Of a DNA stretch of 64,000 bases, positions 40,021-48,963 are shown piece after piece. Position 1 is the first letter of the stretch. Every line of letters begins with the position of its first letter. The notes under the pieces were generated by a model. It worked only from the letters and a program-made list of their open reading frames with translations. It searched no databases and was not told the origin of the DNA. The position numbers and the translations under genes were made by a program. Source of the DNA: JAFKFI01 sp963795435 (GTDB lineage Bacteria; Pseudomonadota; Alphaproteobacteria; Acetobacterales; Acetobacteraceae); NCBI GenBank assembly GCA_963795435.1, contig CAWCHV010000002.1, forward strand, positions 1-64,000, given 5' to 3'.

Positions 40021-41256
40021 TTAGCCGCGTCCCGATGGAACCTGGTTGAACGGCTTGTCCTTGTCGACGCGGATGTCGCCGGGCAATCCGAGCACGCGCT
40101 CGGCGATGATGTTGCGCAGGATCTCGTCGGAACCGCCGGCGATCCGGCCAGCCGGCGAGGAGAGCAGCGCCTGCTGGAACAGCGCGTGGGCAGGTGCCAA
40201 CTCGGGGTCCATGACCGCGCCGGCCGCGTCAATCAAGTCCATGCCGTAGGAGGCGATGTCCTGCGTCATGCTCGCCTTCACCAGCTTGCCGATCGAGTTC
40301 TCCGGTCCCGGGTCCTTGCCCTTGCTCATCGCGGTGAGCGTGCGGAACTGCGTGAGCTTCAGTCCCTGCGCGCGCGTCCACCATTCGGCGATCTTCTCGC
40401 GCGTCGCGCTGTCGCGGAGCGCGGGGCCGCCGTTGACCGAGAGATTGCGCGCCAGATCGACCACGTCGTTCGGGTCCGGGCGGTATTCGTAGCTGCCGAC
40501 CGAAAGGCGCTCGTTCATCAGCGTGGTCAGCGACACGCGCCAACCCTGGCCGACCCCGCCGAGGCGCTGGCTGTCGGGGATGCGCACGTCGGTGAAGAAC
40601 ACCTCGTTGAAGTGACTCGCACCGGATATCTGGTGGATCGGCCGGATCTCGATGCCAGGCGATTTCATGTCGAGGAAGAAGAACGTCAGGCCGGCGTGCT
40701 TGGGCACGTTCGGATCGGTACGCGTGACCAGGATGCCCCAGCCGGAGAGATGCGCGCCCGAGGTCCAGATCTTCTGCCCGTTGATGATCCAGTCATCGCC
40801 ATCCTTCACCGCGCGGGTACGCAGCGCGGCGAGATCGGAGCCGCCGGCGGGCTCGGAGAACAACTGGCACCAGATGTCCTCGCCGCGTAGCGCCGGGCGA
40901 ACATGGCGTTCGAGTTGTTCCGGCTTGGCGTAGGCCATTAGGGTCGGGATGCACATGCCGAGGCCGATCTCGAACACCCCGGCTGGCACCACGTAGTTCG
41001 ATTCTTCCTGTTGGTAGATCACCTGCATCATCGGCGAGAGTTCGCGGCCGCCGAAGCGCTTGGGCCAGGTGAGCCCGGCGAAACCGGCATCCGCCTTCTT
41101 GGCCTGCCACGCCTTCGCGCGCTTCACCTCCTCCGGGCCGATATGGCCGCGGAAGGTGATCGGCTTGGAGCGGTTCTTCGGCTCGGCGTTCGCGGATAGG
41201 AAGGCGCGGGCCTCGGCGCGGAACGCGGCTTCTTCGGGAGTGTCGTTGAAATCCAT
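40021..41256 (-). CDS. Acyl-CoA dehydrogenase
   Basis: A 411-aa FAD-dependent enzyme that introduces a trans-2,3 double bond into an acyl-CoA. It has the N-terminal helical domain (FRAEARAFLSANAEP), the FAD-binding signature region FSEPAGGSDLAALRTRAV, and the C-terminal bundle ending with the GGSDEILRNIIAERVLGLP motif. The ATG at 41256 (MDFNDTPEEAAF) is the family-type start; the open frame continues far upstream through the next gene and is not coding there. It forms an operon with a second, paired dehydrogenase 11 bp away. Confidence 0.93.
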   Translation of the reverse strand: MDFNDTPEEAAFRAEARAFLSANAEPKNRSKPITFRGHIGPEEVKRAKAWQAKKADAGFAGLTWPKRFGGRELSPMMQVIYQQEESNYVVPAGVFEIGLGMCIPTLMAYAKPEQLERHVRPALRGEDIWCQLFSEPAGGSDLAALRTRAVKDGDDWIINGQKIWTSGAHLSGWGILVTRTDPNVPKHAGLTFFFLDMKSPGIEIRPIHQISGASHFNEVFFTDVRIPDSQRLGGVGQGWRVSLTTLMNERLSVGSYEYRPDPNDVVDLARNLSVNGGPALRDSATREKIAEWWTRAQGLKLTQFRTLTAMSKGKDPGPENSIGKLVKASMTQDIASYGMDLIDAAGAVMDPELAPAHALFQQALLSSPAGRIAGGSDEILRNIIAERVLGLPGDIRVDKDKPFNQVPSGRG

Positions 41257-41267
41257 CGTGCTGCCTC

Positions 41268-42380
41268 CTACGCCGCGTTGCGCGTTTCGAGCTGATCGAC
41301 CAGCCGGTTCTTCCAATACGGCGCCGCGCCCAACATCAGCGCCAGGTGCTTGGAGCGGCGGTAGAACAGGTGGCAATCGAAATCCCAGGTGAAGCCGACG
41401 CCGCCATGCGTCTGGATGTTCTCTTTCGATGCGAGATGGAACGCCTCGGTGGCGGAGACGCGCGCGGCGGCGGCGGCGAGCGGCAATTCGGCCTCGCCGT
41501 CCGCGAGCGCCCAGGCGCCGTAATAGGCATTTGAACGCGCCAGTTCGAGCGCCACGTAGACGTCGGCGAGCTTGTGCTTGATCGCCTGGAAGGAGCCGAT
41601 CGGCCGGCCGAAGGCGAAGCGCTGCATGGCGTAGTCGCGCGCCATGTTGAGCGATGCCTCCGCCCCGCCCACTTGCTCGAAGGCGACGAGGATCGCGGCG
41701 CGTTCGAGCAGACGCTCGACGAGCGGCCACGCATCGCCCGGCGGCCCGAGTTTTTCTGCTTTTGCGCCGGTGAGGTCGAGACGCGCCTGATCGCGGCTCG
41801 GGTCCACGGTGCGCAGCGCCTCGCGCTTGACGCCGGAGCCAGTAAGATCGACGCGATAAAGTCCCACGCCGCCCTCGTCGCGCGCGACCACCACGGCGAA
41901 ATCGGCGACCGTGCCGTCGGGCACCGGCCATTTGCTGCCGCTCAGCACGCCGCCCGCGGCGCGCAGCTTGACCGCGTCCGGGCTCGGCTGTCCCGGTCCC
42001 TCGGCGAGCGCGAAGGTGCCGATGGCCGAGCCTTCGGCGAGCTTCGGCAGCATGTCGCGCTTCTGCGTCTCGCTGCCCGCCGTGAGGATCGCCTCGGTGG
42101 CGAGATAGACCGAGGAGGTGAACGGAATGGGTGCCGCGGCTCGGCCGACCTCCTCGGCCAGCACGCACAATCCCTCGTAACCGAGGCCGGCCCCGCCATA
42201 CTCCTCGGGGATCGGGGCGCCGAGCCAGCCCATGCCGGCGATCTCCTGCCAGAGTGCCTGTGCGTAGGGCTCCTCGCCGTCGAGCACGCGACGGACCACC
42301 TTCGCGCCACATTTGTCCTGCAGGAAGCTGCGCGCCTGATCGCGCAGCAGCCGAGAGTCCTCGGAGAACTCGAAATTCAT
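41268..42380 (-). CDS. Acyl-CoA dehydrogenase (paired subunit)
   Basis: A 370-aa acyl-CoA dehydrogenase-like protein starting MNFEFSEDSRLLRDQARSFL. It contains GAPIPEEYGGAGLGYEGLCV in the N-terminal domain, and in its C-terminal bundle GVGFTWDFDCHLFYRRSKH, a pattern typical of the second member of heteromeric FadE-type dehydrogenases. Such alpha-2-beta-2 pairs are known from sterol and bile-acid side-chain degradation; here only the pairing is visible. It lies upstream of the first dehydrogenase and ligase genes and divergent from the amidohydrolase at 42530. Confidence 0.9.
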   Translation of the reverse strand: MNFEFSEDSRLLRDQARSFLQDKCGAKVVRRVLDGEEPYAQALWQEIAGMGWLGAPIPEEYGGAGLGYEGLCVLAEEVGRAAAPIPFTSSVYLATEAILTAGSETQKRDMLPKLAEGSAIGTFALAEGPGQPSPDAVKLRAAGGVLSGSKWPVPDGTVADFAVVVARDEGGVGLYRVDLTGSGVKREALRTVDPSRDQARLDLTGAKAEKLGPPGDAWPLVERLLERAAILVAFEQVGGAEASLNMARDYAMQRFAFGRPIGSFQAIKHKLADVYVALELARSNAYYGAWALADGEAELPLAAAAARVSATEAFHLASKENIQTHGGVGFTWDFDCHLFYRRSKHLALMLGAAPYWKNRLVDQLETRNAA

Positions 42381-42529
42381 CTGCGTCCCGTCCCCTCTCG
42401 CGCGATCGCACCCGCGCCGCGCGCTTGGCGGCAAGCGTATCGTGACCAACTCGGCGAATGCAAACCGGCGCGCCGTTGTGCGGCGGTGCCTTTCGTGCTG
42501 CGCTCGGCCGAGACGGTGAGGGAGACGGC

Positions 42530-43549
42530 ATGATGGCTGACAAGGACCCGTTCTCGGGCGCGTCGGACGCGGACTGGCTGGCCAAGCATTCAGAGGAGAT
42601 CATCGAGCCCGAGCTGCCGATCATCGACCCGCACCATCACTTGTGGGTGCGCGAGGGCAACACGTATCTGCTGCCCGAGCTGCTGGCCGATCTCGCCTCG
42701 GGGCACAACGTCACGGCGACGGTGTTCGCCGAGTGCCACTCGATGTATCGACCGGACGGACCCGAGGAATTGCGATCATTGGGCGAGACCGAGTTCGTCA
42801 CCGGCGTCGCGGCGATGAGCGCGAGCGGCACGTTTGGGCCTGCGCGGGCCTGCGCGGTGATGTTCGGCAACGCCGACTTGACGCTTGGGGCGCGGGTCAA
42901 ACCGGTGCTGGAGGCGCATCTCGCGGCGAGCGGCGGCCGGTTCCGCGGCATCCGCTTCTCGACCGCCTGGGACGAGCACATCCGCTCCGTGGCGCCAGCT
43001 CCGGGGATGCTGGGGGAGACGCACTGGCGCGAGGGCTACGCCTGCCTGGGCGAGCTCGGGCTGTCGTTCGACGCCTGGGTGTATCACCCGCAGCTTCGCG
43101 AGGTGGCCGAGCTCGCCGGCGCGTTCCCGGGCACGACGATCATCCTCAACCACGTCGGCAGCCCGATCCTCGGCGGCCCGTACGCCGCGCGGCGCGACGA
43201 GGTTTTCTCCGATTGGCGGCAGGGCATCGCCGAGGTGGCGCGCCATCCCAACGTGTTCGTCAAGCTGGGCGCGATACCGATCCGCCTGCCGGGACATGGC
43301 GGCGGCGCGCGCGAACTGCCGCCCTCGTCGGAGGAGGTGGCGGCGGCGTGGAAGCCCTACATCGACGTTTGCATCGATAGGTTCGGCCCGTCGCGCTCGA
43401 TGTTCGAGAGCAATTTTCCGGTGCAGAAGCGCTGGTGCAGCTATCAGGTGGTTTGGAACGCGTTCAAGCGGCTTGCCTCGGGTGCTTCGGCGGATGAAAA
43501 AGCGGCGCTGTTGAGCGGCGCCGCCCGGCAGGCGTACCGGATGCCCTGA
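42530..43549 (+). CDS. Amidohydrolase 2-family metal-dependent hydrolase
   Basis: A 339-aa TIM-barrel hydrolase of the PF04909 type. The N-terminal metal site is IIDPHHHLW; later ligands are H in LNHVGSP and a conserved Asp/Asn region (MFESNFPV). Close families include 4-sulfomuconolactone, 2-pyrone-4,6-dicarboxylate and other lactone hydrolases and decarboxylases. ATG at 42530, with a second ATG next to it, follows GGGAG. It is divergent from the dehydrogenase operon, so it may be part of the same pathway. Confidence 0.88.
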   Translation: MMADKDPFSGASDADWLAKHSEEIIEPELPIIDPHHHLWVREGNTYLLPELLADLASGHNVTATVFAECHSMYRPDGPEELRSLGETEFVTGVAAMSASGTFGPARACAVMFGNADLTLGARVKPVLEAHLAASGGRFRGIRFSTAWDEHIRSVAPAPGMLGETHWREGYACLGELGLSFDAWVYHPQLREVAELAGAFPGTTIILNHVGSPILGGPYAARRDEVFSDWRQGIAEVARHPNVFVKLGAIPIRLPGHGGGARELPPSSEEVAAAWKPYIDVCIDRFGPSRSMFESNFPVQKRWCSYQVVWNAFKRLASGASADEKAALLSGAARQAYRMP

Positions 43550-43563
43550 ACGCGATCGGTCTC

Positions 43564-44010
43564 TCACCGATCCTGCAGCACCTCGATGCGCCCCGCGCGG
43601 ACGGCGCTCGTCAGCGCGGCATGGTCCTTCTCGGCCTGGTCGGCGTAGGCGAGCCCGAACCGGCCCATCGCGCCATCGAAATCGTCCTGCTTGCCCAGAT
43701 AGCCGCTGATCGTCCACGGACCGCCCGCCTTTGCGTGCGCGCGCTAGAACCCAGCCGCGGACGCAGCCGTAGATTGCAAGCATCTCGGCGTCGTACGTCT
43801 CGCCAGCGGCGAGAGCTTCACGTCCCGAAGCTGGCGCGCGTAGAACTGCCGCCCTCTGCCCCCGGTCATCCGGCCCAAAAACAGGTCGGAGGCCGGCTGC
43901 ATCAGCCGCTGACCTCGGACGACGCGCTCGCCGTGATGATTGTGGAGGCTCTTGCCGGCGTGGGCTTCCAGCACCGAAGCGTTCGCTTCCTTGATTTCGG
44001 TGGAAATTTT
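43564..44010 (-). pseudogene. C-terminal remnant of a DUF2252-family protein
   Basis: Fragments in more than one frame spell the C-terminal part of a DUF2252 protein: SVLEAHAGKSLHNHHGERVV followed by QRLMQPASDLFLG and FYARQLRDVK in one frame, then GCVRGWVLARA, and LGKQ-type then GRIEVLQDR to a stop at 43564. The kinase-like N-terminal two thirds is absent and frameshifts lie near 43745 and 43690. It is a decayed, 5'-truncated gene. Confidence 0.6.
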
Positions 44011-44087
44011 CGTCCGAATGCAAAGCGTGGCTATGCAGTTTTGGCAAATCGCGGACGACAGTTTTGGGGACGGCCGCTCGCCGACCC

Positions 44088-44964
44088 TCAGAACCGGACG
44101 CCGAAGCCGATCACGGGGCCATAAGCCACGAAGTCGATCGAGCGCTGCAATCTGCCGGAACCATTGCCTCGCCCGTAAGAGGCCAGGGCGCGAATCCCGC
44201 CCGTGACGTCAAGCCAGCTGGTGATCGAGCAGGAGACGAGCGCGGACGCGCCCCAGCCCCAGACGCCGCCATCCAGGCCGAAACCCTCGGCCATCGCCCC
44301 GAACTCGAACCGCCAGTCCGTCCAGGGATAGAGGTTGGCGCGGAAGCCGGCCCAGGGCTGAGCGAAGCTGTGGCTGACTTTGACGCCGGAGAACGGCGTC
44401 TCCTCAATCTTCGCTTTTACATCCCAGCTCAGGACGGAGAATCCGGCGCGGGCGTCAACCGTCGCCGGGATGCCGGCGAGGTTGCCCGAATAGATCTGGT
44501 AGCCAAGGCCGGGCGCGATGCGGAACAGGGTCACATCGTCCTTCAGCGTGCCACCCGGACTGGTTGGGACCGGCCGGACCGTGCTCTTGTGGAAGGCGTC
44601 GATCCACTGGATGTCCAGCTCTGCCGACAAAGGCCCGTACCGTGACAAGTCCATACCCGACGACCGCACCGTGCAGCGAGTGCGCCAGGTCAGCCGGGCT
44701 GGGCGGCCCGCTGTCGAAGTTGACATCCCTGCCGAAGCTTCCGCCGAGATGCGCCGTTCCGCTGGTCGCCGGCAGCCAGAGATAGGGGGTCAATTCCACC
44801 CGCACCCGAGCGCTGCCGTCCGGCGCGTAGCCGTCCTGGGCGGAAAACTGCGCCAGCGCCGGCTCCGCGAACAGGGCGATCGCGATGCTGCTTGCAGCGA
44901 CGCGGCCCAACGGCCTGAGGAGCCAAGTCACAGCCCCGAATTTCCCTTTGCTTGGATCCGCCAC
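44088..44964 (-). pseudogene. Outer-membrane beta-barrel-like protein, one frameshift
   Basis: The first frame (from 44964) gives a signal peptide with cleavage near ALAQ and a beginning with RVELTPYLWLPATSGTAHLGG, followed by SLHGAVVG. The adjacent frame continues MDLSRYGPLSAELDIQWIDA and runs with alternating hydrophobic strands to the terminal aromatic residue in IGFGVRF, as in outer-membrane proteins. One extra base near 44650 explains the shift; repaired length is about 291 aa. It lies upstream of a small lipoprotein gene. Function unknown. Confidence 0.6.
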
Positions 44965-45006
44965 CGCCTGGGTCGGGCGGGGACCGCCACAAATACGGCT
45001 CGTGGA

Positions 45007-45177
45007 TTACGGCGGGCACGCGACCTTGTACTGTTGCGTGCCGACCATCTGGGTGCACTTGCCGCTGCTAGATGGTGCCAAGCGTTCTCCCGTATTCATC
45101 TTGGTGCTGCCCGTCATGTCCTGCGAGCATCCGACCAGGATCAGCAGGCCCACGCCGGCAATTGCTGCGAACTTCAT
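45007..45177 (-). CDS. Small putative lipoprotein
   Basis: A 56-aa protein, MKFAAIAGVGLLILVGCSQD, with a lipobox LVGC at residues 13-16 (Cys16). Mature part is short and polar and ends KCTQMVGTQQYKVACPP with two more cysteines that could form a disulfide. The start at 45177 follows GGAGGA by 4-5 bases. Function unknown. Confidence 0.7.
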   Translation of the reverse strand: MKFAAIAGVGLLILVGCSQDMTGSTKMNTGERLAPSSSGKCTQMVGTQQYKVACPP

Positions 45178-45650
45178 GTGTTCCTCCAGTTTGTGTAACC
45201 GTGGGATCAAGCGATCTCTCCGGCCGCCAGGTTAAGATGTCAGGGGGCTCGCTATCGGATTGCCAGGGCTCCCCACATCCGGCGCTATCCATTTTTCGCA
45301 CTCGGGTAAATCGTCGGTCGCCGCATGGAATCGCCGCGTAATCGTCTCGTGACGGCGTCGCGCAGAGGTGTCCTCCGTGACCTCCGTCGCGCCAATTGTG
45401 GATTGGCCACGGGGACTTTGCTAGGGGACTTTGCTATGGGCCCTGGAGCCTTCCCAGCTGACGTCAGGCGGCACGGTCCCGGGATGGCGCCGCCATCCCG
45501 GGACTGAAGCTTGCCTACCGGGAGAGTAGGGTCCATACTCACCAGTAAGGACAACCGGCGGTGGCAGGCGCGGCCTCTTCGTGAGCGAGCGAGCGCGTGT
45601 CCCGAACCGGTCCACATGGTCGGTATTGTCAGTCTGCAACGGAGGAATCG
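45178..45650. other. Intergenic region with a perfect 13-bp hairpin and a tandem 13-mer
   Basis: No gene. It holds GGGGACTTTGCTA twice in tandem (45411-45436) and the perfect hairpin GTCCCGGGATGGC-GCC-GCCATCCCGGGAC (45476-45504), with no T tract. The ribosome site GGAGGAATCG for the next gene ends the stretch. The hairpin could be a regulatory or protein-binding site. Confidence 0.5.
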
Positions 45651-46856
45651 ATGAACGAAGTCGCTATCAACGCGCCGAATCTCTGGCGATTGGATACGCC
45701 GGGCCATTCCGGCTGGGCGCGCACCGCTCGGGCGGGAGACCCGAAGAAATACTTCATGGTCTCCACCGACAGTCACGCCAACGAGCCGCCGGACCTTTGG
45801 GAGAAGCGGATCGACGCGAAGTATCGCGACCGCGTGCCCCGCATCATCACCGACGAGCAAGGCGTGCAGTGGCGCTATTGCGAGGGCTATCGGCCGGACC
45901 GTGTGCGGGTAATGAGCTTCGAGGGCGAGGACTGGGTGCGCTCCAAGGCCGGCGCCGACGTGCAGGACCGCATTCGCGATAATCGTGCCGACGGGATCGA
46001 TGTCGAAATCATCTTCCCCAACAAGGGCCTCGCGATGTGGGCGACGCCGGACGCGGTGTTCGCCAATGCGCAGTGCCGGGTGTGGAACGACTGGGCGTGG
46101 GAGCAGTTCGGCCCGCATCCCGACGCCATGCTGCCGGTCGCCTCGATCGCGACGGGCGATCTCGAAGGTTCGATGGCCGAGATCGAGCGGGTCGCCAAGA
46201 TCGGCTTCCGCGCGCTGTCGCTGCCGTGCAAGCCGGTGTGGGGCGGCCATGACGTCGAGCACGTCAACTACAACCTTCCGCATTTCGACCCGATGTGGCG
46301 GCTGATCGAGGAGACCGGGCTGCCGATCACCTTCCACATCTCCACTGGCCGCGACCCGCGCGCGTCGCGCGGCAATGGCGGGGCGGTCATCAACTACGTC
46401 ACGCACTCGCTGTCGCCGACCATCGAGCCGGTCGCCAACATGTGCGCGTCGGGCGTGCTGGAGCGCTTCAAGGGCCTGCGCTTCGCGACCATCGAGGCCG
46501 GCATCGGCTGGGTGCCCTGGCTGCTGGAGGCGATGGACGAGGGGTATCGCAAGCACCACATGTTCGTCCGCCCGAAGCTGCAGGGGCTGCCGAGCGACTA
46601 CTACCGCGCTCATGCGATGGCGACGTTCCAGGAGGACCCGGTCGGGCTCGAACTCGCCGAGAAGCACAACCTGGTCGACAATTTCGCCTGGGCCAACGAC
46701 TATCCGCACCACGAGGGCACCTGGCCGCACTCGGCGGAGGCGATCGAGCGCACCATGCCGAATTTGACCGAGCCGCAGCGGGCCAAGATCCTCGGCCTCA
46801 ATGCCGCGCGGTTCTTCAACCTGGAGGTTCCGGCGCACCAGCGGCTCGCCGCCTGA
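45651..46856 (+). CDS. Amidohydrolase 2-family metal-dependent hydrolase
   Basis: A 401-aa TIM-barrel hydrolase. The N-terminal metal motif is VSTDSHANEPPDLWEKR (Asp, His), followed by IIFPNKGLAMW, ITFHISTGRD and ANDYPHHEGTWPHS near the C-terminus (Asp and His). This arrangement is like that of aminocarboxymuconate-semialdehyde decarboxylase-type enzymes and relatives. ATG at 45651 follows GGAGGAATCG and is preferred over 45597. It ends 20 bp before a good terminator, so it is transcribed alone or as the last gene. Confidence 0.88.
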   Translation: MNEVAINAPNLWRLDTPGHSGWARTARAGDPKKYFMVSTDSHANEPPDLWEKRIDAKYRDRVPRIITDEQGVQWRYCEGYRPDRVRVMSFEGEDWVRSKAGADVQDRIRDNRADGIDVEIIFPNKGLAMWATPDAVFANAQCRVWNDWAWEQFGPHPDAMLPVASIATGDLEGSMAEIERVAKIGFRALSLPCKPVWGGHDVEHVNYNLPHFDPMWRLIEETGLPITFHISTGRDPRASRGNGGAVINYVTHSLSPTIEPVANMCASGVLERFKGLRFATIEAGIGWVPWLLEAMDEGYRKHHMFVRPKLQGLPSDYYRAHAMATFQEDPVGLELAEKHNLVDNFAWANDYPHHEGTWPHSAEAIERTMPNLTEPQRAKILGLNAARFFNLEVPAHQRLAA

Positions 46857-46875
46857 TCGCCTGACCAAGCAAGCG

Positions 46876-46907
46876 GGGCCGGCCGGCGCAAGCGGGCCGG
46901 CCCTTTT
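46876..46907 (+). terminator. Intrinsic terminator after the amidohydrolase
   Basis: A 9-bp stem GGGCCGGCC / GGCCGGCCC (46876-46884 with 46895-46903), a 10-nt loop and TTTT. Confidence 0.75.
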
Positions 46908-46983
46908 CGCGTGCGTCGGTTCGCGATCCGTGGAACTCGCAAAGCTGGGCCATGTTGAGTTGCCGGGATTGGAGGAGGCCAAG

Positions 46984-47205
46984 ATGAGCGGCACAACAGG
47001 CGACACCAGCGCGAGCATTGCCAACGAGGCGCGGGACACCGCCGGAAGATTGCTGGACGCGGAGGGAAACGTCGTCAATCGGGCATCCGGGGGTGCCGGC
47101 GAGGCATTGGATCAGGTCGGCGAATACGTCCGCCAGCAGCCATTCAGCGCGGCGCTGATCGCTCTTGGCATCGGCTATATCATCGGCCGGCTGCGCATCA
47201 TCTGA
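46984..47205 (+). CDS. Small membrane-anchored protein (DUF883/ElaB-like)
   Basis: A 73-aa protein with an acidic/Ala-rich N-terminal helix and a C-terminal hydrophobic helix (FSAALIALGIGYIIGRLRII, residues 54-73) containing a glycine-zipper pattern. It resembles YqjD/ElaB-type proteins that anchor to the inner membrane by the C-terminus and bind ribosomes, though the match is only by layout. ATG at 46984 follows GGAGG by 6 bases. Confidence 0.6.
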   Translation: MSGTTGDTSASIANEARDTAGRLLDAEGNVVNRASGGAGEALDQVGEYVRQQPFSAALIALGIGYIIGRLRII

Positions 47206-47301
47206 CGCGCTCGGGCACCCACCGGTCTAAAGGCTGGGCTGGCGGGCCGGGCGTCTCGCGTCGCATACTTGTCCCCACGTCCAAGAACGAGGGGTAGAGA
47301 G

Positions 47302-48963
47302 ATGCTGGGACTGATGCAGCAGCGGCCGTTGCTGCTTTCGAGCCTGATCGAGTATGCCGAACGTTATCACGGGGAGACGGAAATCGTCTCGCGCCTGCTC
47401 GACGGCACCATCCATCGCAGCGACTACCGCCGGATCGGCGCCCGCGCGCGCCGCCTCGCGGGCGCGTTGCGGCGCCTGGGCGTGGGCTATGGCGACCGGG
47501 TCGCGACCCTGGCGTGGAACAGCTTTCGTCATCTCGAACTCTATTTCGGCGTCACCGGCGCCGGTTCCGTGTTGCACACGGTCAATCCACGGCTGTTCCC
47601 CGAGCAGGTCCATTACATCGTCGACCACGCCGAAGGCCGCTACGTGTTCTTCGACCTGAGTTTCGTCGAGCTCGTCGAGGAGCTGGCGCCGCGTCTGCCG
47701 CATGTGCGCGGCTATGTGGCACTTTGCGAGCGACGCGAGATGCCGGCGATGAAGGTGCCAAACCCGTTGTGCTACGAGGATCTGCTCGCCGCGGAGAGCG
47801 AGGAGTACGACTGGCCGGAGTTCGACGAAAACAGCGCCTCGACGCTCTGCTATACCTCCGGCACCACCGGCAACCCGAAGGGCGTGCTGTACAGCCATCG
47901 CTCGCAGATGCTGCACACGTTCGTCGCGATGGCGGCGGATGTCATGGCGGTGTCGGCGCGCGACAGCATCATGCTGATCGTGCCGTTGTTTCACGCCAAT
48001 GCCTGGGGTCTGCCGTTCGCCGCCGCCGCGACCGGCGCCAAGTTGGTCCTGCCCGGGATGCGGCTCGATTCCGAGAGCATCTACACGCTGATGCGCAACG
48101 AGGCGTGCACTCTCGCGGGCGGCATCCCGACGATCTGGCTCAACCTGTTCACCTGGATCGAGCAAAACCGCGAGCAGCTGAACCTGAGCGACATCAAGCT
48201 GACCCGTGTGCTGAGCGGCGGGACGGCGGTGCCGCGCTCGACCATCGAGAAATTCCAGACGCTGTTCGGCACCTACCTGCTGCACGCCTGGGGGATGACC
48301 GAGACCAGTCCGATCGCGACGATCGGCTCCTTGCTGCCCAAGCACGCGGGATATGATCTGCAGGCGCGCTACGAGGTGCAGGCGCTGCAGGGACGCTCGG
48401 TGATCGGCTGCGAGGTGCGGCTGGTGGACGACGCCGGGGCCGAGCTGCCGCGCGACGGAGAGACGGTGGGCGAGCTGCAGGTGCGCGGCCCGTGGGTGAT
48501 CTCCGGATACTTCAAGGGCGAGGGCGGGCAGGTGGTGGACCAGGACGGCTGGTTCAGGACCGGTGACGTGGCCGCGATCACGCCCGACGGCTACGTGCAG
48601 ATCACCGATCGCGCCAAGGACGTGGTGAAGTCCGGCGGCGAGTGGATCGGCTCGATCGAGATCGAAAACCTCGCGGTGGCGCACCCGGCGGTGCACGAGG
48701 CGGCGGTGATCGCGGCGCGTCATCCGAAATGGCAGGAGCGGCCGCTGCTGCTGATCCATCCGAAGCCGGGTGCCGCGGTCACCAAGGACGAAATGCTGGA
48801 GTTCCTGTCGGGCAAGATCGTGAAATGGTGGATGCCGGATGACGTGGTGATCGTCGATGCGCTGCCGCACACTGCAACCGGCAAGCTGCTCAAGACGAAG
48901 CTGCGGCAGGACTATGGCGATTGGCTGGAGCGCCATGCGGCGGACGCGGGAACGCCAGCATGA
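47302..48963 (+). CDS. Long-chain-type acyl-CoA ligase (AMP-forming)
   Basis: A 553-aa ANL enzyme that makes acyl-CoA from a carboxylate and ATP. Motifs are in order: the P-loop-like LCYTSGTTGNPKGVLYSHRS (about residue 180), HAWGMTETSPIA, TGDVAAITPDGYVQITDRAK and GEWIGSIEIE; the catalytic Lys is in ATGKLLKTKL. ATG at 47302 is favoured over the upstream open frame since GAGAGAG precedes it. Its stop is shared as ATGA with the next gene (SDR at 48960), so the two are coupled. Confidence 0.93.
   Translation: MLGLMQQRPLLLSSLIEYAERYHGETEIVSRLLDGTIHRSDYRRIGARARRLAGALRRLGVGYGDRVATLAWNSFRHLELYFGVTGAGSVLHTVNPRLFPEQVHYIVDHAEGRYVFFDLSFVELVEELAPRLPHVRGYVALCERREMPAMKVPNPLCYEDLLAAESEEYDWPEFDENSASTLCYTSGTTGNPKGVLYSHRSQMLHTFVAMAADVMAVSARDSIMLIVPLFHANAWGLPFAAAATGAKLVLPGMRLDSESIYTLMRNEACTLAGGIPTIWLNLFTWIEQNREQLNLSDIKLTRVLSGGTAVPRSTIEKFQTLFGTYLLHAWGMTETSPIATIGSLLPKHAGYDLQARYEVQALQGRSVIGCEVRLVDDAGAELPRDGETVGELQVRGPWVISGYFKGEGGQVVDQDGWFRTGDVAAITPDGYVQITDRAKDVVKSGGEWIGSIEIENLAVAHPAVHEAAVIAARHPKWQERPLLLIHPKPGAAVTKDEMLEFLSGKIVKWWMPDDVVIVDALPHTATGKLLKTKLRQDYGDWLERHAADAGTPA

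Noticed and set aside
40021..42624. Single 867-aa minus-strand open frame
   Set aside because: It is an acyl-CoA dehydrogenase gene (start 41256) plus a frame that is open by chance through the neighbouring dehydrogenase gene; only the two annotated genes have family sequence.
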